43,831 nt of DNA from a virus. The notes beneath the pieces were generated by a model. It was given only the letters and a program-made list of their open reading frames with translations, was not told where the DNA came from and did not search any database. The stretch lies in the IMG/VR virus record IMGVR_UViG_3300032213_002319, positions 1 through 43,831 of that record; one strand, given 5' to 3'. This document shows, piece after piece, positions 7,997-16,946 of the stretch; position 1 is the first letter of the stretch; every line of letters starts with the position of its first letter. The position numbers were made by a program, and so were the translations under genes.

Positions 7997-8542
7997 ATGG
8001 ACCCCGCTACCGTCCCCGATCCTGTTCTTCAGGAGGCCGTCTCCAAAATGCTGCCTCCAGCGTGGGTTCCCTACGCCCCCCTCGTCGTCCTCGTGCTGAT
8101 GTTTGGTGGTCGGGCGTTTATCGCGCTCCGGCAGAACGGGGGCCTTGTGGGCATCTTTAAAGCGATCTTCCTTGGCGTCTCTCCCAACGGCCCGCAGGTT
8201 TTGCTTGCCGCGCTTTTGTCGCTCTCGCTCTGCTCCTGCAAAACCTTCACTCAGATTGAGGCATCTCCGATCGGCCACGTCGTGGTGTCCACATCAAAGG
8301 ACTTCCTGACCGCTGCTGCTCACGCTACGGAGCCCGCCCTGATTGAAGAAGCGATTCTCAAGGCTGAAGCCCGCCGGGCGGCTGTGCTGTTGCAACCTGC
8401 AACAACGCTACCTGCGATCTTGACCAAAGCTGCGGAGATTGCGGTGTGGGCCACCTCCATTAGCATGGCTCAGAACCGCTATGAAAAGTTGACCGGCCAC
8501 CGGTTCTACCCGGATAAGTCGGTTCGTTTGGTGAACCCTTAA
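7997..8542 (+). CDS. Membrane/lipoprotein-like protein, possible holin-spanin type lysis protein
   Basis: From the ATG at 7997 the product is 181 residues. Residues 22-45 (W-V-P-Y-A-P-L-V-V-L-V-L-M-F) form one membrane segment. A second hydrophobic stretch near residues 68-82 ends in L-S-L-C-S-C-K, which looks like a lipobox. The remainder is helical and ends K-S-V-R-L-V-N-P. A holin-like segment followed by a lipoprotein-like signal recalls an inner-membrane/outer-membrane lysis pair fused in one frame, or a second start (a TTG lies just before the second hydrophobic stretch). The next gene is a peptidoglycan-acting candidate. An earlier in-frame start at 7901 lies inside the fibre-like gene and is not used here. 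A dispersed palindrome falls in the 3' part. Confidence 0.6.
   Translation: MDPATVPDPVLQEAVSKMLPPAWVPYAPLVVLVLMFGGRAFIALRQNGGLVGIFKAIFLGVSPNGPQVLLAALLSLSLCSCKTFTQIEASPIGHVVVSTSKDFLTAAAHATEPALIEEAILKAEARRAAVLLQPATTLPAILTKAAEIAVWATSISMAQNRYEKLTGHRFYPDKSVRLVNP
8388..8404. repeat. Dispersed palindrome, copy 2
   Basis: TGTTGCA-ACC-TGCAACA, perfect arms. Inside the membrane/lipoprotein-like gene, read L-L-Q-P-A-T, 139 bases from its 3' end. Confidence 0.95.
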
Positions 8543-8548
8543 TGATTT

Positions 8549-9091
8549 ATGGCCGTTGTTCCTGCCTCTGTTCCGCAGATTAAACTCGCCGACTTGCTGA
8601 AGCGCATCGGCAGTTTGAAGCCTGTGACTCCGGTGTTCCTCGTCGGCATTCGCGGCTACTACCTCGACACGATGGGAGAGGTAGGCAAAAATGACCGGGG
8701 CATTTATGACGACGCCATTGTGCTGGTATCTCCCAGCGTCTACATGACGGTCAACGCTAATTGTGACCCGTCTGTGTTCCGCCCCGGCATCGCGTCTCTT
8801 GTCCCCGGGCTCCACTGGTATAAGAAGGGCTATCATGGGATCTCTCACCCCGGCGGGGGCTACCCAGCCTTCCGTCCAGCGTCCTCTGACGAGTCTGTCC
8901 CAGTCACTCGCGACGGCCAGCCGGGGGTTTCCAAAGGCATCGCTATCAACATCCACCGAGGTAGTTTGAAATCGACATCCAGCCTCGGGTGTCAAACAGT
9001 CTACCCACCCCAGTGGGCGGCTTTCCAGTCTACTGTCTACGCGGAACTGGACCGCAATGCGCAGAAGCGGCTGCCCTATATTTTGCTTTGA
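8549..9091 (+). CDS. Peptidoglycan-acting enzyme, endolysin or L,D-transpeptidase-like
   Basis: This 180-residue protein carries, at residues 133-152, I-N-I-H-R-G followed by S-L-G-C-Q-T. The order His-x-Gly ... Ser-x-Gly-Cys resembles the catalytic motif of YkuD-type L,D-transpeptidases and a set of phage cell-wall proteins with H-x-G-G and S-x-G-C-Q-T. The likely catalytic residue is Cys148 with His136. A G-Y-Y-L-D-T-M-G segment near residue 36 opens the domain. There is no signal peptide, so it would reach the wall with help from the upstream membrane protein, 6 bases away. The alternative is a tail-associated wall enzyme. Activity as hydrolase or transpeptidase cannot be decided here. Confidence 0.65.
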   Translation: MAVVPASVPQIKLADLLKRIGSLKPVTPVFLVGIRGYYLDTMGEVGKNDRGIYDDAIVLVSPSVYMTVNANCDPSVFRPGIASLVPGLHWYKKGYHGISHPGGGYPAFRPASSDESVPVTRDGQPGVSKGIAINIHRGSLKSTSSLGCQTVYPPQWAAFQSTVYAELDRNAQKRLPYILL

Positions 9092-9127
9092 CGTCTGCGC
9101 CGGGGGCGAGCACTCTACGGAACCCGT

Positions 9128-11641
9128 ATGATTAAAGGCCACCCCGACGTTCCGCAGCGCGCTATCATCTTTTCATACCCCACGCCACGGGGGCTGCAAG
9201 ATGTCGTATTTCGGGAGCGGCGTGACGGGTCACTCCCAAAGAATACCGTATGGGCACCGGGGGACGCGCACCCTGACACAGCAAAATACCCCTACCACAA
9301 GCTGATCACTATTGTTCCCGACAGTGAGCGGGGGTGGGATCAGTGGATTTATGCAGCCTCTCGTGATTCCCAGCAGCTCTACAACTGGGAGACGGAATCA
9401 GGCTCCGAGTGGCCACGCCTCGTGCAGACTTTTGTCATCCCTCGGGATGAATATGACCCCACTCCGGCAGACTCAGCCGCGACTTACCCGCCCCCACCGG
9501 ACCTCTTTGGGTCCGGGGAGCTTGCTGAGTATGTCATCACCTCTATCTCACAGGGGCGGGACAACTCTCCAGAGGTCGACCCATGGTTTGTTGTCGTCAA
9601 CGTAGTGCGGGAGCGCCTCTCGCCACTTGAAGGGCAGGAGTTTGATTCCGACACGGGGGATATTCGCACCGTGATTCGCGAGAAGGTCCCCGCAGGGGCC
9701 ACCGGGTCGTTTGACGAAGACACGGGGACAATCGTTGAGGTGTCCCCAATTAACTCGATGTGGTCTATCCAGACCACCAAACAGGCCAATGGGATTGCTG
9801 GTAAGGCATCTGGGGGCACCTACACGCGTTCATTCCCCGAGGTGACACAGTATTCGTGGCCTGCTGTTCTGAACTCCTTCACCCCATACACCACGTATGA
9901 AATCCCTCTCCGGGCTGGCGGGACTGAAACAGTCACCGTGGTCAACCTACTGCGCGCACGGTTTAATGGGCCTTGTGTCTCTGAAGTCGTTGAGACGTGG
10001 ACGAAGAATCCTCCGTCCGCTTTGGCGCTGACTGGGGCCATGTCTCCGACCCCTATTGAATGGCCGGGCAAGCTCCTCAATCTGTCTGTGGAGCCCACGC
10101 TCCACGCGGGGTTTCAGATTTATGAGACGTCTGGGACTGAGCACCCGGTCTACGACTACTACTACTTGGAGCAGTGGGTGCCCGCAACTAACCTACCGGA
10201 TTGGCCCGCTTTTGTGGTCACGGAACAGCAAGTCCAACCATACTTTGGGGGCTTTTTGTCGAGGCACCGCAAAATCTACAACCCCCACACGCACGCGCTG
10301 AGTGCTTCTGTGCTTCTTTCCATTACGAGCGTCACGGCGACAACTGTTGACCTGCAGTGGCTGACTGGGGTGACCGGCACTGCCTCCGTCTTCAAACGTC
10401 TTGCGGGAGGATCGTGGTCCACTGCGACTGCCACAGGGCTGACTGGGCATGCTTACCGGATCACGGGGCTCTCCCCTTTCACAGCATATGAGTTCAAGGT
10501 GGACGTCGGGGCGGTCTCTTCCGATACGACTCCTATCTCGACTCTCTACGCAGTCCCCGTCATTACCAGCACCCTCACGGCCACCGCGCGACAGGGCACC
10601 GCATTCGCAGGATACACCGTCACCGCCTCCGGTCCGGCCACTTCCTTTGCAGCTTCCAACCTGCCCGCAGGGATGAGCATCAACGCAACCACAGGCGTCA
10701 TTTCAGGCACCCCCACTGCTGTCGATGGGGGAAATATCACCATTGGGCTATCAGCGATCAATGACGCTGGAGCTGGTGAAGCGGACCTTGTTTTGACTTA
10801 TACAGCTATCCCGCACATTTGCACGAGCGCCACCCTCGCTACCCGCGCCTCCGCATTGACAGCTCTGGCGGGCAATGCAGTGGCGTTCTCCTATCAGCTC
10901 TACGCCGACAACACTCCCACGAGCTTCGCTGCCACAGGACTGCCTACTGGGTTGACGATCAACACGTCAACTGGACTGATTTCCGGGACTAAGTCGGGGC
11001 TGAGCGCTACCACTGCGTATGCAGTGGTCGTCACAGCGACGAACGCGGCAGGCACCTCATCTGAGATCACGCTCACCCTCACTGTTCGAGTTGTTCCAGT
11101 TGTGTCTTCGGACACGTCCACGGCTCTTGAGGGGAGCTCCTTCTATGATACTGTCTCTGCCACGGAAAGCCCGACGAGCTACGGTGCAACAGGGCTGCCC
11201 GCTGGGCTCTCTATTGATACGGCAACGGGAATCATTTCAGGGACCCCTACCGGCACCACAAGTGGCACCGCATCTGTCACTATCTCCGCCACCAATATTG
11301 CTGGCACGGGCACCAATACTCTCAGCATCATTTACACGGCCAAGCCGACTGTCACAGCCGCACAGACTTTCTCTCACGCGCACAACGCGTCGGTGTCTAT
11401 CTCTCCGGCGGCGTCTAACTCGCCGACTAGCTGGAACTATGTTGGCACTCTTTCTACGACCGCGCCCTCTGGTGGAGACTACCTGACGGAGACGGGACTT
11501 AGCTTCAATTACACTACTGGCCAGATTACCGGGACAGCTTCCGGGGGAGCAAATTCTCAAGGTATCTGGGTCCTCTCTGTCGAAGCAACCAACGCCGCAG
11601 GAACTCGCAATGCCGTCAACATCACCATCACCATCTCCTAG
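9128..11641 (+). CDS. Large tail/receptor-binding protein with FN3 and four Ig-like repeats
   Basis: The 837-residue product has an unrecognised N-terminal part (1-390) rich in Trp, Tyr and Pro. A fibronectin type III-like domain follows (about 393-470; V-D-L-Q-W and L-S-P-F-T-A-Y-E-F-K-V). Four tandem Ig-like (He_PIG/cadherin-like) repeats follow at about 471-561, 562-652, 653-738 and 739-837. The first three carry the hallmark L-P-A/T-G-hydrophobic-S/T-I followed by T-G-x-I-S-G-T; the fourth is divergent. Such repeats decorate phage surfaces and bind carbohydrates weakly. A host-adhesion role at the tail is inferred. No catalytic motif is visible. Confidence 0.7.
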   Translation: MIKGHPDVPQRAIIFSYPTPRGLQDVVFRERRDGSLPKNTVWAPGDAHPDTAKYPYHKLITIVPDSERGWDQWIYAASRDSQQLYNWETESGSEWPRLVQTFVIPRDEYDPTPADSAATYPPPPDLFGSGELAEYVITSISQGRDNSPEVDPWFVVVNVVRERLSPLEGQEFDSDTGDIRTVIREKVPAGATGSFDEDTGTIVEVSPINSMWSIQTTKQANGIAGKASGGTYTRSFPEVTQYSWPAVLNSFTPYTTYEIPLRAGGTETVTVVNLLRARFNGPCVSEVVETWTKNPPSALALTGAMSPTPIEWPGKLLNLSVEPTLHAGFQIYETSGTEHPVYDYYYLEQWVPATNLPDWPAFVVTEQQVQPYFGGFLSRHRKIYNPHTHALSASVLLSITSVTATTVDLQWLTGVTGTASVFKRLAGGSWSTATATGLTGHAYRITGLSPFTAYEFKVDVGAVSSDTTPISTLYAVPVITSTLTATARQGTAFAGYTVTASGPATSFAASNLPAGMSINATTGVISGTPTAVDGGNITIGLSAINDAGAGEADLVLTYTAIPHICTSATLATRASALTALAGNAVAFSYQLYADNTPTSFAATGLPTGLTINTSTGLISGTKSGLSATTAYAVVVTATNAAGTSSEITLTLTVRVVPVVSSDTSTALEGSSFYDTVSATESPTSYGATGLPAGLSIDTATGIISGTPTGTTSGTASVTISATNIAGTGTNTLSIIYTAKPTVTAAQTFSHAHNASVSISPAASNSPTSWNYVGTLSTTAPSGGDYLTETGLSFNYTTGQITGTASGGANSQGIWVLSVEATNAAGTRNAVNITITIS

Positions 11642-11792
11642 CACAGCCCTTGAAGGGGACGTAGGGGAAGAGGCTCAAGTAGCCGCGCTCTGCCACCACA
11701 TCGAGGTGATGGTTGTGTTGGCGTTTCGCCAAATTCAAGTAATCCCGGACCACACGCTATCCGTGCGGGGTAACCAAATCTCACAGCCATGA
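11610..11792 (+). CDS. Small protein translationally coupled to the next gene
   Basis: A 60-codon frame starts 32 bases inside the end of the Ig-repeat gene, crosses the gap, and ends with a TGA that overlaps the next ATG (ATGA at 11789-11792). Without it, 11642-11788 would be an unusually long gap for this block. The product starts with a Ser/Pro run encoded in the overlap, followed by a helical segment (A-L-C-H-H-I-E-V-M-V-V-L-A-F-R-Q-I-Q). The real start may be downstream of the overlap. Function unknown. Confidence 0.55.
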   Translation: MPSTSPSPSPSTALEGDVGEEAQVAALCHHIEVMVVLAFRQIQVIPDHTLSVRGNQISQP

Positions 11793-12547
11793 CCCCAGAA
11801 TCACAGCAGCGCGTCCTCGACTTTACTTCCAAGCTGATCGCCACTGAGCGGGATAAATATCTGAGTAGCTTGAAGAGCGGGAGCCCGGGGGTGTCGATTA
11901 TCGGAGGCACTCTTTCCGTGGACCCTCCCGTAACTCCCACGGCACAGCCGGTTGTGAGTAGCAAGATGTTCCCCGGTCGTGTTCTTTTGGGCGACCGCAT
12001 CCGTGTGGTCCCCTTTGTTGTCTCGACGAAGGTATTTCCTGACACGACGAACCCACCCACGAACCCTACCGCGCCCCCTTGGGTGGTTCCCACGCTGCGG
12101 GGGAGAGGTCTATTTGAGTCGAACCCTCCTTCGTTCACCTATATTTCTTCGGGAGCCGCCATCTACCTTGTGGTGGAGTATCAAGTCGAATCGGTGGGCA
12201 TTACTTCAGGAAACTGGTTGGGTGCCAAAGCCTATGTTGTCGCCGCAGAAATCGTGCAGGTTGCTTTAGACTCCCCGCCACCTATTCAACGGGCTACTAT
12301 AAGGCTGACCCAAGATCAGTTTGGAGCCATCCACGAGGTTGAGATCGGGAACACCAACGCAAAATCGGCAACGCTGCTCGGAGTGTATGGGGCTGGGATG
12401 GTAGCTACTTCGGGAGTTTCTGAGACTCGCAACCTTGCGTCGGTGAAGAACTTCCGCGACCCCCTCGACGGCACGAGTGGCCCCCACTATTATGTGGTCT
12501 ATGAGTCTCCCCCCGTCGACCTAACCTACACCGGCATTACTGTCTAA
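11789..12547 (+). CDS. Structural protein, unknown function
   Basis: This 252-residue protein has a short helical N-terminus (R-V-L-D-F-T-S-K-L-I-A-T-E-R-D), a Pro/Val/Thr-rich linker, and a beta-rich C-terminal domain with alternating hydrophobics (I-Y-L-V-V-E-Y-Q-V, R-A-T-I-R-L). It sits within the run of tail genes, starts in a 4-base overlap with the preceding small frame, and ends 6 bases before the next gene. Its size and neighbours suggest a tail or connector component. I recognise no family. Confidence 0.7.
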   Translation: MTPESQQRVLDFTSKLIATERDKYLSSLKSGSPGVSIIGGTLSVDPPVTPTAQPVVSSKMFPGRVLLGDRIRVVPFVVSTKVFPDTTNPPTNPTAPPWVVPTLRGRGLFESNPPSFTYISSGAAIYLVVEYQVESVGITSGNWLGAKAYVVAAEIVQVALDSPPPIQRATIRLTQDQFGAIHEVEIGNTNAKSATLLGVYGAGMVATSGVSETRNLASVKNFRDPLDGTSGPHYYVVYESPPVDLTYTGITV

Positions 12548-12553
12548 CTTCTC

Positions 12554-13345
12554 ATGCTCTCCCCCGCCGACACCCTTCTTGCACAGGCCCGCACGATGAC
12601 TGAAACTGCAATCGAGGCTCTTAAGCTGCGTTCGGGCAACCCCACGACACAAGTGCTGCCGGGATACCCCTACACAGTGGTCTCCACGAAAAGCGCCAAT
12701 CCGTCGTCTGGGGCTGCTGTAGAATCCGACCTCATCACGACATACCACAAGTTCTTTCCCCCGAACAAAGTTCAGTTTTTTCCGGGAGACCACACCGTGA
12801 CAGCCAACGGCGCGCGGTGCTATTCGCGCAAGCCCCCCAAATTTGAGGTGCCCAAAAACACACGGCAGTTTTTCTTTCTCAAGACCATCGCAGTAGTTCA
12901 GTCCGAGATCGCGTGTTCTGGGGCGACTCCGATTCTGAGCCCCAAGTCATTGCGGGTCGTCTCAGCTGACATTCAAATGTCCGATACGATCCCCACTGAG
13001 GTGATCCCGACGGGTGTGACGAACCCCTGCGGCGGCTCCCCCCTTTCTGGAACGAGCATCCAGCTCCCCGGCACCTACACCTTTTATTCCCCGCTCCTTG
13101 TCGCAGCTCCCACAGGGCCGAAGACCCTTGTGCTGCGGGGGCTCAATGAGTCGTTTTATAAGAAGGGCGACTCTGGAGAAGATGTGGGAGAGCGGACCTA
13201 TTACCAAACAAAGAACCCAGTTTCCCGGCAGCTGGCCTCTTTTGGGCGGCTTGAGCAGAACCCAAAGTTTGCTCTCAGCGGCGGCGGGTATGCCACGCAG
13301 TCCAATATGTCGGTGGTGCGGGTCTCAGTTGTCGATGCTCCGTGA
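12554..13345 (+). CDS. Structural protein, unknown function
   Basis: A 263-residue protein with an N-terminal helix (T-L-L-A-Q-A-R-T-M-T-E-T-A-I-E-A-L) is followed by a beta-rich body with many Pro and Gly, including F-F-P-P-N-K-V-Q-F-F-P-G-D. Its organisation (short N-terminal helix, Pro-rich linker, beta domain) matches the product of 11789-12547, so the two may be distant paralogues or partners in one ring. The stop lies 46 bases before the GTG of the next gene. Function is inferred only as virion structural. Confidence 0.68.
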   Translation: MLSPADTLLAQARTMTETAIEALKLRSGNPTTQVLPGYPYTVVSTKSANPSSGAAVESDLITTYHKFFPPNKVQFFPGDHTVTANGARCYSRKPPKFEVPKNTRQFFFLKTIAVVQSEIACSGATPILSPKSLRVVSADIQMSDTIPTEVIPTGVTNPCGGSPLSGTSIQLPGTYTFYSPLLVAAPTGPKTLVLRGLNESFYKKGDSGEDVGERTYYQTKNPVSRQLASFGRLEQNPKFALSGGGYATQSNMSVVRVSVVDAP

Positions 13346-13391
13346 CTGCTATTATGATTTGCAATCCGAATAGAGGGAGTATCCTTGACGG

Positions 13392-14348
13392 GTGTCCTCT
13401 CCAGCCATCTCTCTAGCCGAAATCCGCGAAGCGACCTACAGCACGGTCGTGTATTCGGCCAACGATGCGGCATATAAGCCGTTCCTGAATCAGCTGCTCA
13501 TGCGGTTTGTCGATTCGGGCGAGTGGCACCGGTCTAATTTTTCTGTCGAGCTGCCCATCTACGACGGGTATTTCACTCTGCCCCGCCGGGCTGCCGCGCT
13601 TGTTGGTGTTCGTTTTTCTAACTTCGGGGTCCCCCGCACCATCTATCCGCAGGCTCACGAGTTCTCCGAGGTGGGACCCGGTGAGCAAGACCCCAGCCTC
13701 GGGCTGTCTTCCGTATATGAAGGCCCTGACGTATGCACGCAGCGGACCCTCGCCGAGGGGACTTCCTCGTTGCTGAGCCTCTCTTCCACCAATGCCGAAG
13801 ACCTCAGCACTGAGGAGTCCCCACTCATCGTGCGGATATTCGGAGTTGGCGCTGACGGTCGTCGGCTCTTTGATTCTGCGGGCAACGAAGGCCTCGCCGT
13901 CGCCCTCTCTGGCACCACTATCGTCACGACTTCTGTGGCGGTCGCCCTACTTGACCGCATCACACTCCCCGTCACCAAAGGATTTGTGATCCTCAAAGAT
14001 GCGGCAAACACGGTCCTGTCCACGTATGAGCCCGGAGAAACCGCCCCGTCATACCGGCGATACAAAATTGGTGCTGCAACGGCGGACCAAACTGCCATTG
14101 CTTTTTGCACTCGCCGGTTTGTCCCGGTGACGGCTGACACGGATCCAGTATTCCCCTCCAACGTGGGCGCTATCAAACTGGGCTTGACGGCCCTTCGCCT
14201 CGAAGATACCGGGGATCTAAGCTCTGCCTTGGATCATTTTGCCGCCGCATACGCCCTGCTCAATAACGAGTCCCGCAAGCAGCGCGGCGCGGCCAAGCCG
14301 ACGGCGCGGTTTGTCACAGGAGTCCGTCGAATCCCAGCTTTGCACTAA
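13392..14348 (+). CDS. Tail tube/adaptor-type structural protein
   Basis: The 318-residue product starts at GTG 13392; no ATG lies upstream in frame near this point. The opening pattern (I-R-E-A-T-Y, then F-L-N-Q-L-L-M-R-F-V-D-S-G-E-W, then Y-F-T-L-P-R-R-A-A-A-L-V-G-V) is one I associate with podovirus-type neck or tube proteins: a helical start, a L-N-x-hydrophobic-x-x-R-hydrophobic-x-x-S-G-x-W segment, then a strand with L-P-R. The central region is beta-rich. The last 60 residues are helical (D-L-S-S-A-L-D-H-F-A-A-A-Y-A-L-L) and end basic. Four bases separate it from the next ATG. Confidence 0.6.
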   Translation: MSSPAISLAEIREATYSTVVYSANDAAYKPFLNQLLMRFVDSGEWHRSNFSVELPIYDGYFTLPRRAAALVGVRFSNFGVPRTIYPQAHEFSEVGPGEQDPSLGLSSVYEGPDVCTQRTLAEGTSSLLSLSSTNAEDLSTEESPLIVRIFGVGADGRRLFDSAGNEGLAVALSGTTIVTTSVAVALLDRITLPVTKGFVILKDAANTVLSTYEPGETAPSYRRYKIGAATADQTAIAFCTRRFVPVTADTDPVFPSNVGAIKLGLTALRLEDTGDLSSALDHFAAAYALLNNESRKQRGAAKPTARFVTGVRRIPALH

Positions 14349-14351
14349 TTT

Positions 14352-16934
14352 ATGGCTCTCACATCTTCAGCAAATCCCTTCTCGGAAGCCTCTCGCGCAA
14401 CCAACTCCCGCGCCGCCGCTGACCGAGCCCGCCTCTCGACATCCAACAAAGCCCGCCGCGCCTACATGCGCGGCGATTGGCGTCTTGGGCAGTCCATTGA
14501 GCGCGCACTCGGCATGCAGGACAGCATGGCTGCCGACGGGGCCCCGTTCGGAACCGCCCGCAAGGCTTCTGATATGACGTCACTAGCCGAAGGGCGCATT
14601 GCTGGTGAGGATTTGCTGGCCAATACCGCCGCCGCCAACATGGAGGCGATGCGCCGTCGCCGAGAGGGCTCCCCCATGGGAGCGCGCCCTGCCGAGCTGG
14701 CAGCCACGGGAGCCCCCGCAGCTTCCTCGGCGGCGCAGGGCAGTTTTGTCCCCGGAGTTTCCGCAGGTTCCATGGTGTTCAAGCCGGCGACTTCCGCTGG
14801 AGGTGCCACCACGCCCGCGTTTGAACGGAACCCCCCTCCTCCTAGTGGGGCCGGTAGCCGGGCCCAACTTTTGAGCGGTTCCAGCGACCTCTCTACGGCG
14901 GCTACCGGCCCTGTTGCAGATCGCAACAGAGCCCGGGTTGCCGCTCGCGACGCGTCTCTTGCTGCCGCCGCTGACATTGAAAAAAGCCTCGTGACTCCTC
15001 CGGGGGCGGCTCCGGTTACGATGGCTCCCGCTACTGATCGCGCTGCCCTGATTCGTGGAGACACGACGCTCGCCGCGAAGCAAGACCGTAATTTCGCCCG
15101 GCGGGCCATTGAGGCTGAGAAGCAGGGCACCCGGCTCAAGGCGGCTGACCGGGAAGGCTTGCGGGCTGCTGGCGGACTCGACAAACCCGCTGAGTTCGCA
15201 GCTCCTGCCCCTGCTGCTCCAGACCCCAACACGGCAGCTGGGCGGCTCGCCTTGTTCAATCAGGAGAATCCCAACGTCTTGACCGGAGAGGCGGGGGATT
15301 TTCAAATCGCGGGGCTCCGAGCTGAGCGGGCTACGAAACCCTCCACGGGTTATGTGCCTGTTCCAGCCAGCGAGCTGGTCACCAAACCGAGGACGGATTA
15401 TGAGGCGGCCTATCGAGCCATGCCGAAACCCGTTGCGGAAGGCATTGATGCCGCTGCGGCTGCCCGTGAAAAGGAAGCGGCGGTGTTGGCCGCTGCCTAT
15501 TCACAGGCAGCCGTGAATACAGCAAGACTACAGGCCGACAGGGCGGAGCAAGATCAATATCGCTCCCTCCCTGAGCGGGTGTATGAGCGGGTGTATGACA
15601 GCGTTGGGAGCGTTGCCCACAGTACTGCCACGGCTATTAACCTCGCTACCACGGCTATTAACCGCGCTGCCGCCGTTGCGAACCCCGAGCTAAAGGCACT
15701 TGGCGGCGCTGTAGGCGAGGTAGCTGGTGGATACCGGGACGCCGCGCATGATTGGCTCATGGGGAAAGACGTGCCGTTCGATAGCCCCGGCTACGTGCCC
15801 TCCACGCAGGAGCTCTCCCACAATATGCAGCGCATTAAAGACCGGGAAGCTGCAGCTGCAGATGCAGCTGCAGCTGCTGCCAAAGCCGCTGCGGATACTG
15901 CAGCGCTCCCTACAGAAGCCCAGAAGCGGGCGGCCCTTAGCAACCCTTTCGGCGGCGCGCGCGCCGAGGGCGGCCCAGTTGAGAAGGACAAAGCCTACCT
16001 CGTGGGCGAAAAAGGCCCGGAGCTGGTGATCCCAGATCCGATGACGAACGCTGAGTTTGACCAGATCAAATCCAACCGTGAGCAGGGCATCAAGACTGCT
16101 GCGGGCAAAGCGCGTGCTGAGCAGATTCGTGCCGAGCTTATCCGAGCCGGGACAGCAAACGCAAAAGCTCCTGTAGGGCTTGAATCCGACGTTGCCCAAG
16201 CACATGAATCCAAGGCGCAAGTGTATATTCAGCGGGCACAGCGCGCAGCTGACCAACTCAAAGGTGACTCGGAGGCGCGGAAACATCTCCTCAGCACCGT
16301 CGACAAACAGCTGGAGAACTACCCGGGGGCCGTCATCGGGCTGGCCCGTGCGGGCAACAAGCTGGTGAACGGCTTAGTGGGACTCGTGGGCGGTGACACC
16401 CGTGAGCGTAAAATCGCCGGAGAAAACATGGATCGAAACGCCGGGGCGTCCGGGCGCGCTGTAGGCCATGTTTATGATACCGCCATGAACCTGCACCCTG
16501 TCTCAGGAGCCATCGCCACACTGGGCGACGTTGGTGAGGCGGGGAGCATTGGAGGGGCCGCCCCAGCTATTGCTGGCGACCTTGCGGGTGCCGCGCTTGT
16601 GTCAAAAATGAAGGTCTTGAACGCTTTCAAAGATGCCCCTGCTGCTGTCGTAGACCTCGCACGTCCGTATCTCCGCGCTGTCGTCAACTCGATTGTCGAA
16701 AAGAATGCCCCCGCCCGAGCTACCGGCGGCCCAGTGACTGCTGACAAACCCTACCTCGTGGGCGAGGAAGGCCCGGAGCTGGTCGTGCCCAAGCAGAACG
16801 CCGTGGTCATCCCCAATCAGGTGATGAATCGTATCGACGTGCTTGCAGGTCCTGAGCGCCGCCGTAAACAGAACCTCCTTCGCGAGCAATACAAGCTCAA
16901 GCCCGTTGCTGGCATTTCAGGCGCTCGCGGGTAA
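14352..16934 (+). CDS. Tape measure-like / internal virion protein
   Basis: This 860-residue protein is Ala-rich (long A-D-A-A-A-A-A-A-K stretches near residues 500-520) and mostly helical. Two copies of the motif G-G-P-V-x-x-x-K-x-Y-L-V-G-E-x-G-P-E-L-V occur near residues 540 and 793; each is followed by I/V-P. This motif is typical of the C-terminal part of phage tail tape measure proteins. Having it twice, 250 residues apart, is unusual. In a short-tailed phage the protein would be an internal core or ejection protein. Its place, just before another helical protein and the giant gene, fits an ejected set. No catalytic motif was recognised. Confidence 0.68.
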   Translation: MALTSSANPFSEASRATNSRAAADRARLSTSNKARRAYMRGDWRLGQSIERALGMQDSMAADGAPFGTARKASDMTSLAEGRIAGEDLLANTAAANMEAMRRRREGSPMGARPAELAATGAPAASSAAQGSFVPGVSAGSMVFKPATSAGGATTPAFERNPPPPSGAGSRAQLLSGSSDLSTAATGPVADRNRARVAARDASLAAAADIEKSLVTPPGAAPVTMAPATDRAALIRGDTTLAAKQDRNFARRAIEAEKQGTRLKAADREGLRAAGGLDKPAEFAAPAPAAPDPNTAAGRLALFNQENPNVLTGEAGDFQIAGLRAERATKPSTGYVPVPASELVTKPRTDYEAAYRAMPKPVAEGIDAAAAAREKEAAVLAAAYSQAAVNTARLQADRAEQDQYRSLPERVYERVYDSVGSVAHSTATAINLATTAINRAAAVANPELKALGGAVGEVAGGYRDAAHDWLMGKDVPFDSPGYVPSTQELSHNMQRIKDREAAAADAAAAAAKAAADTAALPTEAQKRAALSNPFGGARAEGGPVEKDKAYLVGEKGPELVIPDPMTNAEFDQIKSNREQGIKTAAGKARAEQIRAELIRAGTANAKAPVGLESDVAQAHESKAQVYIQRAQRAADQLKGDSEARKHLLSTVDKQLENYPGAVIGLARAGNKLVNGLVGLVGGDTRERKIAGENMDRNAGASGRAVGHVYDTAMNLHPVSGAIATLGDVGEAGSIGGAAPAIAGDLAGAALVSKMKVLNAFKDAPAAVVDLARPYLRAVVNSIVEKNAPARATGGPVTADKPYLVGEEGPELVVPKQNAVVIPNQVMNRIDVLAGPERRRKQNLLREQYKLKPVAGISGARG
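14912..14928. repeat. Dispersed palindrome, copy 3
   Basis: TGTTGCA-GAT-CGCAACA. Inside the tape measure-like gene, read V-A-D-R-N. Confidence 0.93.
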
Positions 16935-16946
16935 CCTCCAATCACT

